Shown: positions 10,553-22,493, counted from the stretch's first letter. The stretch: DNA of 64,000 nucleotides from Maricaulis sp. (GCA_002692855.1 NZMJ01000058.1:166759-230758); one strand, 5' to 3'. Made by a program: numbers and translations. Notes: a model not told the origin generated them from the letters alone.

Positions 10553-11311
10553 ATGAAGCGTCAACGCGGTCGAGGCCGGGGCAAACCCGGCGGTGGAAAC
10601 CAGTCCAATCGTTCTTACGAGAGCAATGGTCCGGAAATCAAAATCCGGGGAAATCCGCCGACCATCTACGAAAAGTACCTGCAGCTCTCTCGCGACGCGA
10701 TGTCGTCCGGGGACCGGGTCCGGGCCGAGAACCTGCTGCAACATGCGGAGCACTATTTCCGTATCATGCAGGCCAGCCAGCCGCCGCAGCGTCAGAGCCG
10801 CGACGACAATGACGACGATCGTCAGGGCGGAAATCAGAACGATCAGCAACAGGGCCGCAGCAATCGGGGCCGTGACGATGATGATCGCGACGATGACGAC
10901 AACAACGACAACGCCCAGAACAATCGCGGCAACCGCAACCAGAACCGCAATCGCCGCGATCGCGACGACACGGGCGGCAATGACGACAATGGCGGCGGCA
11001 AGACTCGCAGCCGCTCGCGCTCGAACGACGACGACGCCAGCACGGGCGAGGACGATCGTCCGCGCCGTGGCCGCCGACCGCGCGCCCGCGATGAGGGCAA
11101 TGATCCGCTGAAAGTCGTGGACCCCGAGGCCGAACAGTCCGGCTCCGCGTCGGCCGACACCGACACGCGGGACGAAGGCGAACAGCCCAAGCCCAAGCGC
11201 CGGACCCGCCGCCCGCGCGGCGAGACGGCCAAGGACGAGGCCCAGCTTGCGCTCGACAACGCCAGCGATGCCGCTGACGGGTCGAAACCCTCGGCAGACG
11301 AAGCCGCGTAA
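10553..11311 (+). CDS. DUF4167 protein with long disordered RNA-binding-like tail
   Basis: 252 residues. The N-terminus is Arg/Gly-rich (KRQRGRGRGKPGGGN). A compact helical DUF4167 domain follows (about 28-75; IYEKYLQLSRDAMSSGDRV with the H-A-E-H-Y-F-R core). The remainder (about 80-252) is low-complexity, with Asn/Asp/Arg-rich stretches and then an acidic/basic tail. The composition suggests a disordered RNA- or ribosome-associated protein. The family is typical of alphaproteobacteria and commonly sits near prfA/prmC and clpB, as here. Function unknown. Confidence 0.85.
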   Translation: MKRQRGRGRGKPGGGNQSNRSYESNGPEIKIRGNPPTIYEKYLQLSRDAMSSGDRVRAENLLQHAEHYFRIMQASQPPQRQSRDDNDDDRQGGNQNDQQQGRSNRGRDDDDRDDDDNNDNAQNNRGNRNQNRNRRDRDDTGGNDDNGGGKTRSRSRSNDDDASTGEDDRPRRGRRPRARDEGNDPLKVVDPEAEQSGSASADTDTRDEGEQPKPKRRTRRPRGETAKDEAQLALDNASDAADGSKPSADEAA

Positions 11312-11328
11312 ATTTGCGTCGCCTGCCT

Positions 11329-11357
11329 CTTGTGTGACCCATAAGTCACACCTAAAT
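11329..11357 (+). promoter_or_regulatory. RpoH (sigma-32)-type promoter of clpB
   Basis: CTTG at 11329-11332 is followed after 18 bases by CCTAAAT at 11351-11357. This matches the alphaproteobacterial heat-shock pattern CTTG-N17/18-CYTATNT with one mismatch. It lies 85 bases before clpB. A perfect 7-bp inverted repeat, GTGTGAC / GTCACAC (11332-11338 and 11345-11351), occupies the spacer. Confidence 0.6.
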
Positions 11358-11441
11358 CCAGCGTGACCCGTAGGTCCGCCGTGCCCGAACGGGGCGGCGG
11401 CCTTCATCGTTTCTTGCCGTTTTCCGGGAGATACGTCCGCA

Positions 11442-14063
<2,622 letters not shown>

Positions 14064-14072
14064 CCAACCCGC

Positions 14073-14098
14073 CGGGGTCCCCGTCATTGGGGACCCCG
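14073..14098 (+). terminator. Hairpin after clpB
   Basis: Perfect 10-bp stem CGGGGTCCCC / GGGGACCCCG with a 6-base loop, ten bases after the clpB stop. No U-run follows, so termination strength is uncertain. Confidence 0.55.
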
Positions 14099-14150
14099 CA
14101 CCGGCCTCCGCCTTCGTCGACGGACGGATCAGGCTGCGCAAGGAAAATCG

Positions 14151-14588
14151 ATGAGCGACCTCTATGACCGTGACGGCATCGCGCCCCGGCTCGCATTGAC
14201 CTGTCCGTCATGCGCCGCCGAAGCACGGTTTGAGAGCCGCTACGGTGACCACCGTCTGCCGGTCCAGGTCGATGACGGTCAGGGCGGCGCCAGGCCGTCC
14301 TGGGCGGGCCGGATTTCATGCGCAGGCTGCGGCCTCGACCGCGATCACGACGTCGACTGGCCCGAAGAGGCCTTTTATCGGATCGCTTACCGGCGCGCCG
14401 AATTGTGGGCCTGGGATCGGTCGATGATGGAAGCGATCAGGAATTTCATCGCGGCGGGCGCTGACCGCGACAAGGTCCGTCGCGCCAGCCCCTATGCGCT
14501 CGAACTGATGCGCCTTCCAAAGGACGTTCTCTCCGGCCGCGCCCGTCCGAAAGTTCTTGCGAAAATAGACGCGTGCCTGAAGCGCTAG
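14151..14588 (+). CDS. Small zinc-ribbon protein, function unknown
   Basis: 145 residues. Two CxxC pairs, C18/C21 and C57/C60, probably form one zinc ribbon around a short beta segment. The C-terminal half is helical and basic, with conserved-looking tryptophans (ELWAWDRSMMEAIRNF). I recognise no characterised family. It follows clpB by 87 bases beyond a hairpin, so it probably has its own promoter. Confidence 0.7.
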   Translation: MSDLYDRDGIAPRLALTCPSCAAEARFESRYGDHRLPVQVDDGQGGARPSWAGRISCAGCGLDRDHDVDWPEEAFYRIAYRRAELWAWDRSMMEAIRNFIAAGADRDKVRRASPYALELMRLPKDVLSGRARPKVLAKIDACLKR

Positions 14589-14595
14589 CGCGCTC

Positions 14596-14626
14596 GCCCC
14601 GGCTCCGCGATTGCGAAGCCGGGGCT
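14596..14626. terminator. Bidirectional terminator between convergent genes
   Basis: Stem CCCCGGCT-CGC pairing with GCG-AGCCGGGG (one bulge) directly after the zinc-ribbon stop. It is placed to serve both this gene and the convergent gene ending at 14637. Confidence 0.6.
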
Positions 14627-14636
14627 AATGCTGACG

Positions 14637-15092
14637 CTACTGGGCGCGTTGCCTGACGACATCCAGCACCAGGTGCGGTGTGCCGTCAGACGTGTGCGCC
14701 GGGGAAATCCCGTGCGCGTCGACTGTGCCGTTCACGCGCTTGCGCAGCGCAGAGAAGCTCGCAAAACGCACCACGTCGACCGCCTCATCGAGGGCAAGCG
14801 ACACGCGAAAATGCGTGCCACCGCCAAGCGAGGTCAGGCTGAGAATGGTCGCGGTGAACGGCTGACCCAGATAGGCGCCTTCCACCTTCGACCCGACGGC
14901 CAGCTGGCCGCGCGGCGCATTGCCGACGGCTGCGTGCAGCGCGTTCCAGTCGCGATAACCGTATTGCGCGGCGATGAATTCCAGCGCCTCGCCATGCTTG
15001 ATGAAATTGCCCTCTGCTTCGAGCGTCGAACGCAGATTGCGCGCCTGCGCCTTCAGCGCATCGAGCGGGGGAAGGGGGGATGCATGTGTCAT
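14637..15092 (-). CDS. Glyoxalase-superfamily-related protein (Glyoxalase_8-like)
   Basis: 151 residues from the ATG at 15092. The N-terminal helical module (about 10-55) reads LKAQARNLRSTLEAEGNFI, then HGEALEFIAAQYGYRDWNAL. This is the signature I associate with the glyoxalase-related Glyoxalase_8 family. The C-terminal half (about 60-150) is beta-rich and resembles a small barrel-like domain. Role unknown. A similar H-x-E-x-(5-7)-A-x-x-x-G-(Y/F)-R segment occurs in the unrelated-looking protein at 49264. Confidence 0.6.
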   Translation of the reverse strand: MTHASPLPPLDALKAQARNLRSTLEAEGNFIKHGEALEFIAAQYGYRDWNALHAAVGNAPRGQLAVGSKVEGAYLGQPFTATILSLTSLGGGTHFRVSLALDEAVDVVRFASFSALRKRVNGTVDAHGISPAHTSDGTPHLVLDVVRQRAQ

Positions 15093-15316
15093 GTCAGTCT
15101 CTTTCCACGGACATCCGCGTGAGACAAAGGGGCTCGCATTGCCTTCGTTTCGGGATGCCACCGGAAGTGACCGAAACAGGGTATTGAACGGGAAGACTTC
15201 ACCATCGACGTTTCCGCCGCGCGAACGGCAGGTGTCTTCCAGACCCGAGGCGCGGCATTTAGGAAGTGTTCGAGCCCGCGTCAAGCGGGCGCCGGGCGGA
15301 TACCGAGGAGGGCGCC

Positions 15317-15769
15317 ATGAACTGGGACCTGATGGACTACATTGTCGCGGGCGGGCTGGTCGGCGTTCTCGTCGCCCTGGCTTTCGTCGTCATCCTTCGC
15401 GGACCGAACCTCTTCTACATGGCCGGGGCCGGCCTCGCTGCCCTCACTGGTTTCGTGATGATCTGGGCGAGCCTCGCGGTCGGCATCATCGGGGCGGAAG
15501 GGGATGCGGCCAACCTGATGTTTGCGGGCGTGCTGGTCATTGCCGTGCTGGGTGCGCTCTGGTCCCGCTTCCGGTCTGCCGGAATGGCAAGGGCCATGTT
15601 CGCCGCGATGCTGGCCCAGCTCCTGGCGGGCGGTGTCGCCCTGGCGGCAGGCTGGGGCGCAGACAGCGCGAGATGGCCGTTCGACGTGCTGGCGGCGACT
15701 GCGGTGCTGGCCGTGATGTGGCTGGTATCCAGCTGGTTGTTCCGCGCGTCGGCCTGGAAACAGGGCTAG
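15317..15769 (+). CDS. Hypothetical four-helix membrane protein
   Basis: 150 residues from the ATG preceded by GAGGAGGG. Four strongly hydrophobic segments (about 10-30, 35-58, 70-84, 95-140 with a break) leave almost no soluble part. An upstream in-frame ATG at 15266 would add a non-hydrophobic leader without a ribosome site. No family recognised. It ends at a strong bidirectional terminator shared with the M23 peptidase gene. Confidence 0.65.
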   Translation: MNWDLMDYIVAGGLVGVLVALAFVVILRGPNLFYMAGAGLAALTGFVMIWASLAVGIIGAEGDAANLMFAGVLVIAVLGALWSRFRSAGMARAMFAAMLAQLLAGGVALAAGWGADSARWPFDVLAATAVLAVMWLVSSWLFRASAWKQG

Positions 15770-15788
15770 GCGGACGACCAAAGAAAGC

Positions 15789-15815
15789 GGCCGGAGCATT
15801 GCTCCGGCCGTTGTC
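15789..15815. terminator. Bidirectional terminator
   Basis: Perfect 10-bp stem CGGCCGGAGC / GCTCCGGCCG with an ATT loop, followed by TTGTC. It lies between the convergent genes ending at 15769 and 15837. Confidence 0.75.
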
Positions 15816-15836
15816 ATTCAAAGAGAGGTCGCAGCG

Positions 15837-17294
15837 TTACTGCGCGCCGTGTGTACGTTCACCCTGCGCGACCAGTCGCGCGGCGGGGACTTGCGGTGTG
15901 CCGGCTGCCGGAATGGCGGCGTCACGGATGGCCATCAGGCGGTCACGCTCGGCTTCGAAGGCCGGGATCTCGCTGGCTTCCAGTGTGCGGCCTGTCGGCA
16001 GGTCGAGCGACATCGGATTGACCTGCGAGTTGTTCAGCAGCACTTCGTAGTGAAGGTGCGGACCGGTCGAGCGGCCGGTGGTGCCGACATAGCCGATCGT
16101 CTGGCCCTGACGGACACGCGTTCCCGCCGTTACGCCGCTGGCGAACCGGTTCAGGTGCGCATAGGCGGTTTCATAACCGTTCGAGTGGCGGATCCGCACG
16201 TAATTGCCGAACGAACCAAAGCGGTTGGCGCGGATAACGACGCCATTGCCGGCGGCATAGATCGGGGTGCCGCGCGGGGCTGCGAAGTCCGTGCCGCGGT
16301 GCATGCGGTTGTATCCGAGCACCGGGTGGCGGCGCATGCCGAAATGCGAGGACAGGCGCGCACCGTTGATGGGCGTTGCCATCAGGAAGCGCTCGGCGCT
16401 CTCGCCTTCACCGTTGTAATAGCCGGGGCCGTCGCCCGGATCGTAGAGATAGTATTCCAGCGGACGGCTGCTGCCCGAATAGTTCACATAGAGGATGTCG
16501 CCGGTGCGCACGGTCTCGCCCGAGGACGACACGAAGCGCTCATACACCACGTCAAAGGTGTCGCCGGGCTGGATGGAGCGCTGGAAGTCGACGGCGTAAC
16601 CCAGGACACCGGCCAGTTCGACCACGATGCGGTCGGTGGCACCGGCGGCCAGCGCATCGACATAGAGGCTGGACGTGATCGTGCCCTGCGAGCGGACAAT
16701 CTGGCGCTCGAGCGAAGCGACCAGTTCACGGGCGCGGAAGCTGCCGTCAGCCTGGCGCGCCACGGTGATCGTGCGGTCGCTTTCCGGTCGGAAGGAGAAA
16801 CCCGCCAGGCGGCTGCCCTCATCGCTGCGCGTCGCGATCGGCTGCATGCGGGGGGTTTCAAGGTAGATCGTCATGTCTTGCCCGGCGCGCAGGTGGCGCA
16901 CGGGATAGATCGGGTCGAGGGCGTAAACCGCGCGGTTCAGGTCGTCGCTCTGGGCGCCGGCCTGGGCCAGGACACCGGCGAGCGTTCCGCCGCGCGGCAC
17001 CGTGATCGCCACCGTTCGGCGCTCGGCCGGACAGGCGGTGCAGCCTCCGGCGAAGACGGCGTCCTCGCGGAATATGGCGCGCTCATAGACTTCGCCTTCG
17101 GGCGTCGTCGGTGTTGCGGTGAGTTCCGCCAGGGTCGGCGAATACGGTTCGGATGTTCGTTCCGCGGCGCTGCCTTCGCTTGCCCGGCTGATCAAAAGAC
17201 CCGCCAGCAGAACGATGGAAAGAACAAGACTGGCCCCAATCGCAATCCCGTGACGGCGTGCGGTATCGGCAGATTTCACATCAAATCCGGACAT
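15837..17294 (-). CDS. M23 family zinc metallo-endopeptidase, membrane-anchored
   Basis: 485 residues. A signal anchor (about 17-35) leads to a periplasmic region with a LysM/OapA-like segment (about 95-145) and a C-terminal LytM/M23 domain (about 320-425). The zinc and catalytic residues H332 and D336 (MHRGTDF) and H413/H415 (GPHLHYE) are intact, so it should be an active peptidoglycan cross-link endopeptidase. Two cysteines sit in a CTAC pair at about 85-88. AGGGGAG lies before the ATG. It is divergent from chpT, which may link wall cleavage and cell-cycle control. Confidence 0.9.
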   Translation of the reverse strand: MSGFDVKSADTARRHGIAIGASLVLSIVLLAGLLISRASEGSAAERTSEPYSPTLAELTATPTTPEGEVYERAIFREDAVFAGGCTACPAERRTVAITVPRGGTLAGVLAQAGAQSDDLNRAVYALDPIYPVRHLRAGQDMTIYLETPRMQPIATRSDEGSRLAGFSFRPESDRTITVARQADGSFRARELVASLERQIVRSQGTITSSLYVDALAAGATDRIVVELAGVLGYAVDFQRSIQPGDTFDVVYERFVSSSGETVRTGDILYVNYSGSSRPLEYYLYDPGDGPGYYNGEGESAERFLMATPINGARLSSHFGMRRHPVLGYNRMHRGTDFAAPRGTPIYAAGNGVVIRANRFGSFGNYVRIRHSNGYETAYAHLNRFASGVTAGTRVRQGQTIGYVGTTGRSTGPHLHYEVLLNNSQVNPMSLDLPTGRTLEASEIPAFEAERDRLMAIRDAAIPAAGTPQVPAARLVAQGERTHGAQ

Positions 17295-17505
17295 AGTCTC
17301 CCCTTAAGGGATGGCTAACGCTGTTACACTAGCAGTGTGAGCAAGAACCGCGCCGAGCGCGGTGGATCCCGTTTTTCGTGCCTCGCGAGCGAGACAATGA
17401 CCTGACGGAATTAAGTTGCCAAGTGCTTACTCGCAGCAGGCGTATCTGATGCTGCGTCGAATGGAATATCTCACCAATCAGCAGGAATCAGGTATCAATA
17501 CGGAC
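17295..17505. promoter_or_regulatory. Divergent promoter region, M23 peptidase / chpT
   Basis: Contains a perfect palindrome ACACT-AGC-AGTGT at 17326-17338, a CCGCGC / GCGCGG hairpin followed by TTTTT (about 17348-17375) in the chpT leader, and TTAA half-sites at 17304 and 17411. These could be operator, attenuator and CtrA half-sites respectively. None matches a full CtrA site. Confidence 0.35.
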
Positions 17506-18195
17506 ATGATGGACACGAATTCCGCCGAAAATTTGGCCCCCGTAAGTCTGGAACCGGAACACCTTGCGGCGCTTCTGTGCGCGCGCTTGTGCCACGATCT
17601 TGTCAGCCCGGTTGCGGCCTTGGGTGCTGCCTTGTCGGTGCTGGATGACGAGGATGCGGCCGACATGCGCGACGACGCTCTGGAGCTGGTGCGCGAAAGC
17701 GCCAAGCAGGCTCAGGCCAAGCTGGAATTCGCCCGTCTCGCCTTTGGTGCGGGGGGCTCGGCCCCGGGCATGATCGATTGTGTCGAGCTGAAGCGCCTGG
17801 CGACCGGCCTGTTCAACACGGTCAAGCCGGACCTGGTCTGGAAGGTCGCTTCGCCGTCCCTTGAGAAATCTGCGGCCCGCCTGCTGCTCAATCTGTGCAT
17901 CCTGGGGATCGAAGCGGCGCCGCGCGGCGGCACCGTGACCGTCGAGGCCACGGAAAGCGGCGGCGGAGCCCGCATCCACGTTCTCGCCGAAGGCCTGAAA
18001 GCCAAGATCGATCCCAAGCATTCCGCGGCGCTCGAAGGGGCCAAGCCGGAAGACGGGTTCGATGGCCGTTCGATCCAGCCCTACTATGCCGGCCTGATCG
18101 CACGCAGCACCGGCGGACGTGTCACCGCCAGCAGCGCCGAAGACCGGGTCGAGTTTGTCGCCCTTGTCGCCGGCCCGGCGCAGGTCGCAGCCTAG
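17506..18195 (+). CDS. chpT: Histidine phosphotransferase ChpT
   Basis: About 229 residues from ATG 17506. In-frame starts further upstream exist and none has a clear ribosome site. ChpT passes phosphate from the kinase CckA to the regulators CtrA and CpdR. Seen: the phosphoacceptor histidine in LCARLCHDLVSPVAALG (H30 of this frame), a DHp-like helical hairpin, then a degenerate CA-like domain lacking ATP-binding motifs and ending with the YYAGLIARSTGG segment typical of ChpT. The next genes are cheY-like and cheR, then ctrA, its downstream partner, convergent. Confidence 0.9.
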   Translation: MMDTNSAENLAPVSLEPEHLAALLCARLCHDLVSPVAALGAALSVLDDEDAADMRDDALELVRESAKQAQAKLEFARLAFGAGGSAPGMIDCVELKRLATGLFNTVKPDLVWKVASPSLEKSAARLLLNLCILGIEAAPRGGTVTVEATESGGGARIHVLAEGLKAKIDPKHSAALEGAKPEDGFDGRSIQPYYAGLIARSTGGRVTASSAEDRVEFVALVAGPAQVAA

Positions 18196-18275
18196 CTCTG
18201 CCAACCCCCCGTTAACCAAAGCAGTCTCACTCTGATCTCCGGGACGGACGCATCGACCGCGTCCGACGGAGACGT

Positions 18276-18644
18276 GTGATGAAAAGTTGCCTTGTCGTTG
18301 ATGACTCGCGGGTGATCCGCAAAGTCGCCCGCCGGATTCTCGAAGGGCTGGAATTCAGCTGCGACGAGGCGGGCGACGGTGCCGTGGCACTCGACAAGTG
18401 CCGCGCCTCCATGCCGGACGCGATCCTGCTCGACTGGAATATGCCGGTCATGAACGGCATCGACTTCATGACGGCGCTGCGCAAGGAGCCGGGCGGCGAG
18501 AGCCCGGTCGTCGTGTTCTGCACGACCGAAAACGACATGCAGAAGATCACCGAGGCGCTGAGGGCCGGGGCCGACGAATACATCATGAAGCCCTTCGACA
18601 GCGAAATCCTGCAATCGAAACTCGAACAGGCCGGCCTGATCTAG
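18276..18644 (+). CDS. CheY-like single-domain response regulator
   Basis: 122 residues, receiver domain only. The acid pocket D8/D9, phosphoacceptor D52 (LLDWNMP), T82 and K104 are all present, so it should be phosphorylated. Between chpT and cheR it could belong to a motility branch (flagellar motor control) or to the CckA-ChpT phosphorelay; the sequence does not decide. A TTAACC half-site lies in the 80-base gap upstream. It is 12 bases from cheR, so the two are probably co-transcribed. Confidence 0.88.
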   Translation: MMKSCLVVDDSRVIRKVARRILEGLEFSCDEAGDGAVALDKCRASMPDAILLDWNMPVMNGIDFMTALRKEPGGESPVVVFCTTENDMQKITEALRAGADEYIMKPFDSEILQSKLEQAGLI

Positions 18645-18656
18645 GCCCGGGAGGGG

Positions 18657-19493
18657 ATGCATATGGTTTCCGCCGAAGACGTCATGTCGATCGCCAGTGA
18701 GGCGGGCCGCATCGCCGGTCTCGCCATCCGTCCCGAACAGGGGGCGATGATCGAAAGCCGTCTGGCCGGTCTGGCCCGTGCCGAAGGCTATGACAGCGTC
18801 AATGCGCTGATCTCGGCACTGCAGACCCGGCGGGACATCAAGCTGACCGGCGCGGCGGTCGAGGCGCTCGCCGGTCGCGACACGTGGTTCTTCCGGCTGC
18901 GCGAGCAGTATGAGCTGATCCTGAGCGAGCTCTTGCCCGTCCTGGCGCGCGCTCGCGGTCGCACCCGCCCGATCCGCATCTGGTCGGCGGGGTGTTCGAC
19001 CGGACAGGAAGCCTATTCGATGGCCATGAACCTGGCCGAGGAAACCGGACTGATCGGGGATCTCCAGGTCGAGATCATCGGCACCGACATTTCGCGGCGC
19101 GCGGTCGAGCGCGCCCGTGCCGGCGCGTTCTCGCAGTTCGACGTGCAGCGCGGCCTGTCGATCCATCGCCTGGTGAAGCACTTCGAGCAGTCGGGCAAGG
19201 ACTGGCGGTTGAAGACGCCGATACGGTCCGCTGTCCGGTTCGAGGCTGACAATTTGCTGAACCCGTCCGACACGATCGGGCAGTTCGACATCATTTTCTG
19301 CCGCCATGTCCTGTCAACACTGACGCCGGACGCGCGAAAGCGCGTCATCGGCAATCTGGCGGCGCGCTGCGCCCCTGACGGATATCTGCTGCTGGGCGAG
19401 GGGGAAGCGGCTTATGCCGCCGGTCCCTTTCGCGCCGTGCGCGGGCAAAAGGGCATTCTCGCCCGCGAAACAGTGACCGAGATGGCGGCCTAG
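18657..19493 (+). CDS. cheR: CheR-type protein-glutamate methyltransferase
   Basis: 278 residues. CheR methylates glutamates of chemoreceptors with SAM. Family landmarks: DTWFFR in the N-terminal domain (TxFFR), SAGCSTGQEAYS (SAM motif), IGTDIS, and DIIFCRHVL (normally FCRNVL). No receptor or other che gene lies in the window, so this is an orphan CheR attached to the chpT-cheY pair. It is followed by a rho-independent terminator shared with ctrA. Confidence 0.92.
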   Translation: MHMVSAEDVMSIASEAGRIAGLAIRPEQGAMIESRLAGLARAEGYDSVNALISALQTRRDIKLTGAAVEALAGRDTWFFRLREQYELILSELLPVLARARGRTRPIRIWSAGCSTGQEAYSMAMNLAEETGLIGDLQVEIIGTDISRRAVERARAGAFSQFDVQRGLSIHRLVKHFEQSGKDWRLKTPIRSAVRFEADNLLNPSDTIGQFDIIFCRHVLSTLTPDARKRVIGNLAARCAPDGYLLLGEGEAAYAAGPFRAVRGQKGILARETVTEMAA

Positions 19494-19520
19494 ACCTGCG
19501 GTTCGGATACCAAAGGAAAA

Positions 19521-19548
19521 AAGCCCGGGAGCTGATCCCGGGCTTTTT
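19521..19548. terminator. Bidirectional rho-independent terminator, cheR / ctrA
   Basis: Ten-base stem AAGCCCGGGA / TCCCGGGCTT with a GCTGA loop, flanked by A-run and T-run on either side (AAAAAAGCC...GGCTTTTT). It can therefore stop transcription in both directions. Confidence 0.85.
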
Positions 19549-19572
19549 CAATTCTGGCGAGGGGCAGGGACG

Positions 19573-20268
<696 letters not shown>

Positions 20269-20299
20269 GGATCAAGCCTCCGCCCCGCTTGCAGCCCCC

Positions 20300-20460
20300 G
20301 CGAATCAATGGTTTGCGCGGTTGGCTCCATGGTTAACCTTGTTCGCACGCTAGGTGGAAACCCTTAATGAAAGTTAACCGGGTGTGATGAGACTCAGGGA
20401 TCAATAAGGAACGATTCTTCGCAAACGCTAAGGGTTTGTTTTGGATTCACTTTTGAGTCC
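20300..20460. promoter_or_regulatory. ctrA / fliI divergent control region with GANTC and TTAA cluster
   Basis: Five GANTC sites (20302, 20391, 20413, 20444, 20455) and three TTAA half-sites (20333, 20364, 20374) lie within 160 bases upstream of ctrA. The pair 20364/20374 has 6-base spacing, one short of the canonical TTAA-N7-TTAA. In Caulobacter, ctrA is controlled by CcrM methylation of GANTC and by CtrA itself; the same logic is inferred here. Confidence 0.6.
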
Positions 20461-20637
20461 GGTGAGTCTTGGGTGCAACAGCTGCAATTTTCTTCTCAAA
20501 AGCGTTTTTTTGTAGGCAGCGAGCGCCTTGTTGGTCGCCGCATTGCCGATTTGCCGCCCCCGCGATGTGACCGGGCCTGACAAATCACCGCCGCGTTTAC
20601 GGGACAGCAACCGCGTTCGCTTACCTTTCGCCTTCAT
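20428..20637 (-). CDS. Possible small basic protein (uncertain)
   Basis: 69-residue frame, very rich in Lys and Arg (RTRLLSRKRGG..., KKTLLRRKLQLL), between ctrA and fliI in a stretch lower in GC than its surroundings. No convincing ribosome site precedes the ATG, and the 3' end runs into the GANTC-rich control region. It could be a real nucleic-acid-binding microprotein or a chance frame. I recognise no family. Confidence 0.3.
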   Translation of the reverse strand: MKAKGKRTRLLSRKRGGDLSGPVTSRGRQIGNAATNKALAAYKKTLLRRKLQLLHPRLTGLKSESKTNP

Positions 20638-20689
20638 CTGTCATGTCTCGTGACGTGGATGGGCAGCGCAGGATGCGCGAAAGGCTGTG

Positions 20690-22030
20690 ATGCAAGGCTT
20701 GATCGACCAGGTAAGGGAGATGGATCCGCGCGTGCTCTCCGGGCGCGTGACGGCCGTCAACGGCCTGATGATTGCCGCGCAGGGCCCCAGGTCCGGCTTT
20801 GTGCTGGGCGCGCGGGCCTGGCTTGATACCTCCAGTGGCCGGACACCGTGCGAAGTCGTCGGCTTTCGCGGCGAGACCGCTGTGCTGATGCCGTTTGCGC
20901 CGATGGACGGTGTCGGTCCGGGCGCTGATCTTCGCCTCGAGCCTCAATTGGCCACCGCCCGCCCCAGCCATGCCTGGCTGGGCCGTGTCATCGACAGCTT
21001 TGCCCGGCCGCTCGACGGGCTGGGGGCGCTGCCCGAGGGCGCGACCGCCTATCCGATCAAGGGGCAGCCGCCCTGCGCGCACCAGCGGGCACGCCTCGGC
21101 GAGCGCCTCGACCTCGGTGTGCGCGCCCTGAACAGCTTCGTGCCCATGCGCCGCGGTCAGCGCCTCGGCATCTTCGCCGGTTCCGGCGTCGGCAAGTCGG
21201 TATTGATGTCCATGCTCGCGCGCGGTTCGGACGCGGACGTGATCGTGATCGGCCTGGTCGGTGAACGGGGCCGGGAAGCGCGCGAATTCGTCGAGGATGT
21301 CCTGGGACCGGAAGGCCGCAAGCGCGCCGTCGTCATCACCGAGACGTCCGACGCGCCGGCCCTGGCACGGCGCCAGGCCGCCCACCTCACCATGACGGTG
21401 TCTGAGTATTTCCGTGACCAGGGCAAGGACGTGCTGTGTCTGATGGACTCGGTCACCCGTGTCGCACTGGCCCAGCGGGAGATCGGTCTGGCGGCGGGCG
21501 AACCGCCGACCACGCGCGGTTACACACCGTCCGTCTTCTCCGAACTGCCCCGCCTTCTGGAACGCGCCGGACCCGGTCCCGAGCGCACCGACGGCGGCAA
21601 GCAGGGATCCATCACCGGCCTGTTCACGGTCCTGGTGGACGGCGACGATCACAACGAGCCCGTTGCTGACGCGGTTCGCGGTATTCTCGACGGTCACGTG
21701 GTGATGAGCCGCGCCATCGCCGAGCGGGGACGTTTCCCCGCCATCGATGTGCTGCGCTCGATCAGCCGGACCGCACCGGAAGTTTATGGCGACGGCGAAG
21801 CGGACATCGTCCGCACCGCCCGCGCCGCGTTGTCGGACTATGCCGACATGGAAGAATTGATCCGTCTGGGCGCCTATGCCCGCGGGTCGAACCCGGCGAC
21901 AGACCGGGCAATTGCCCTCAACAAACCGTTGGAGGCATTTCTCGCTCAGGGAAAAGACGAAGCGGCGTCAATTGGCGACACCTTCGCAACCCTGGACGGG
22001 ATTTTGGGTGGTGATGGAGGTGTATCATGA
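20690..22030 (+). CDS. fliI: Flagellum-specific ATPase FliI
   Basis: 446 residues from the ATG (a GTG directly before is equally usable). Hexameric ATPase of the flagellar type III export apparatus, related to the F1 beta subunit. Seen: Walker A AGSGVGKS (about 163-170), the [15 protein letters not shown] block, the Walker B segment [10 protein letters not shown] and the family-specific [25 protein letters not shown], slightly over-long across the P-T-T-R-G-Y core. It overlaps fliJ by ATGA and is divergent from ctrA, a position that favours CtrA control. Confidence 0.96.
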   Translation: MQGLIDQVREMDPRVLSGRVTAVNGLMIAAQGPRSGFVLGARAWLDTSSGRTPCEVVGFRGETAVLMPFAPMDGVGPGADLRLEPQLATARPSHAWLGRVIDSFARPLDGLGALPEGATAYPIKGQPPCAHQRARLGERLDLGVRALNSFVPMRRGQRLGIFAGSGVGKSVLMSMLARGSDADVIVIGLVGERGREAREFVEDVLGPEGRKRAVVITETSDAPALARRQAAHLTMTVSEYFRDQGKDVLCLMDSVTRVALAQREIGLAAGEPPTTRGYTPSVFSELPRLLERAGPGPERTDGGKQGSITGLFTVLVDGDDHNEPVADAVRGILDGHVVMSRAIAERGRFPAIDVLRSISRTAPEVYGDGEADIVRTARAALSDYADMEELIRLGAYARGSNPATDRAIALNKPLEAFLAQGKDEAASIGDTFATLDGILGGDGGVS

Positions 22031-22443
22031 CGCGCTCACACGAGCCGCTGATCAGACTGGCCCGCTTCAAGGTCGAGGAATTGCAAAAGCAGATGGCCGA
22101 GATTGATCGCGCCCGCGCTTCGCTCAACGACCAGATTGCGCGCCTCGAAGCGTCGGTCCCTGAAGAGCAGGCCGAAGCGGCGAAATCCCGCGACGGTTTC
22201 CTCGCCTATGGCAGCTATGCCCAGGCGGTGATCAAGCGCAAGGACAACATCCGCGCTTCGCTGTCCGAGGTGGACGGCCAGGCCGATGCGATCCGGACCC
22301 GGCTGGAAACGGCCTTCATGGAACTCAAGAAGTACGAGTTGCTTGAAGAGCGCCGGCTGGCCCGCATCGAGGACGCGGTGCGGACCGCCGAGCAGGCCGA
22401 GCTGGACGAGATCGCCCAGATGCGCGCTGCGCGGGCACACTAG
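22027..22443 (+). CDS. fliJ: Flagellar export chaperone FliJ
   Basis: 138 residues, almost entirely heptad-like coiled coil (about 5-130), the hallmark of FliJ, which works as the central stalk of the FliI hexamer and as an export chaperone. Identity rests on size, coiled-coil character and the four-base overlap with fliI rather than on sequence motifs, since FliJ diverges quickly. It is followed by a GC-rich hairpin shared with the convergent receptor gene. Confidence 0.88.
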   Translation: MTRSHEPLIRLARFKVEELQKQMAEIDRARASLNDQIARLEASVPEEQAEAAKSRDGFLAYGSYAQAVIKRKDNIRASLSEVDGQADAIRTRLETAFMELKKYELLEERRLARIEDAVRTAEQAELDEIAQMRAARAH

Positions 22444-22461
22444 GTCCGGCATGCCGTCTTT

Positions 22462-22482
22462 CTCCCCCCGTGAACGGGGGAG
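22462..22482. terminator. Bidirectional terminator, fliJ / TonB receptor gene
   Basis: CTCCCCCCG / CGGGGGAG stem with a short TGA(A) loop, flanked by TTT on the left and AAA on the right. It lies between two convergent genes. Confidence 0.65.
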
Positions 22483-22493
22483 GAAACCCGATT

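Noticed and set aside
15849..17318. 489-residue open frame on the plus strand
   Set aside because: It is exactly antisense to the M23 peptidase, which has intact catalytic motifs, a signal anchor and a ribosome site. Long antisense frames are expected at this GC content.
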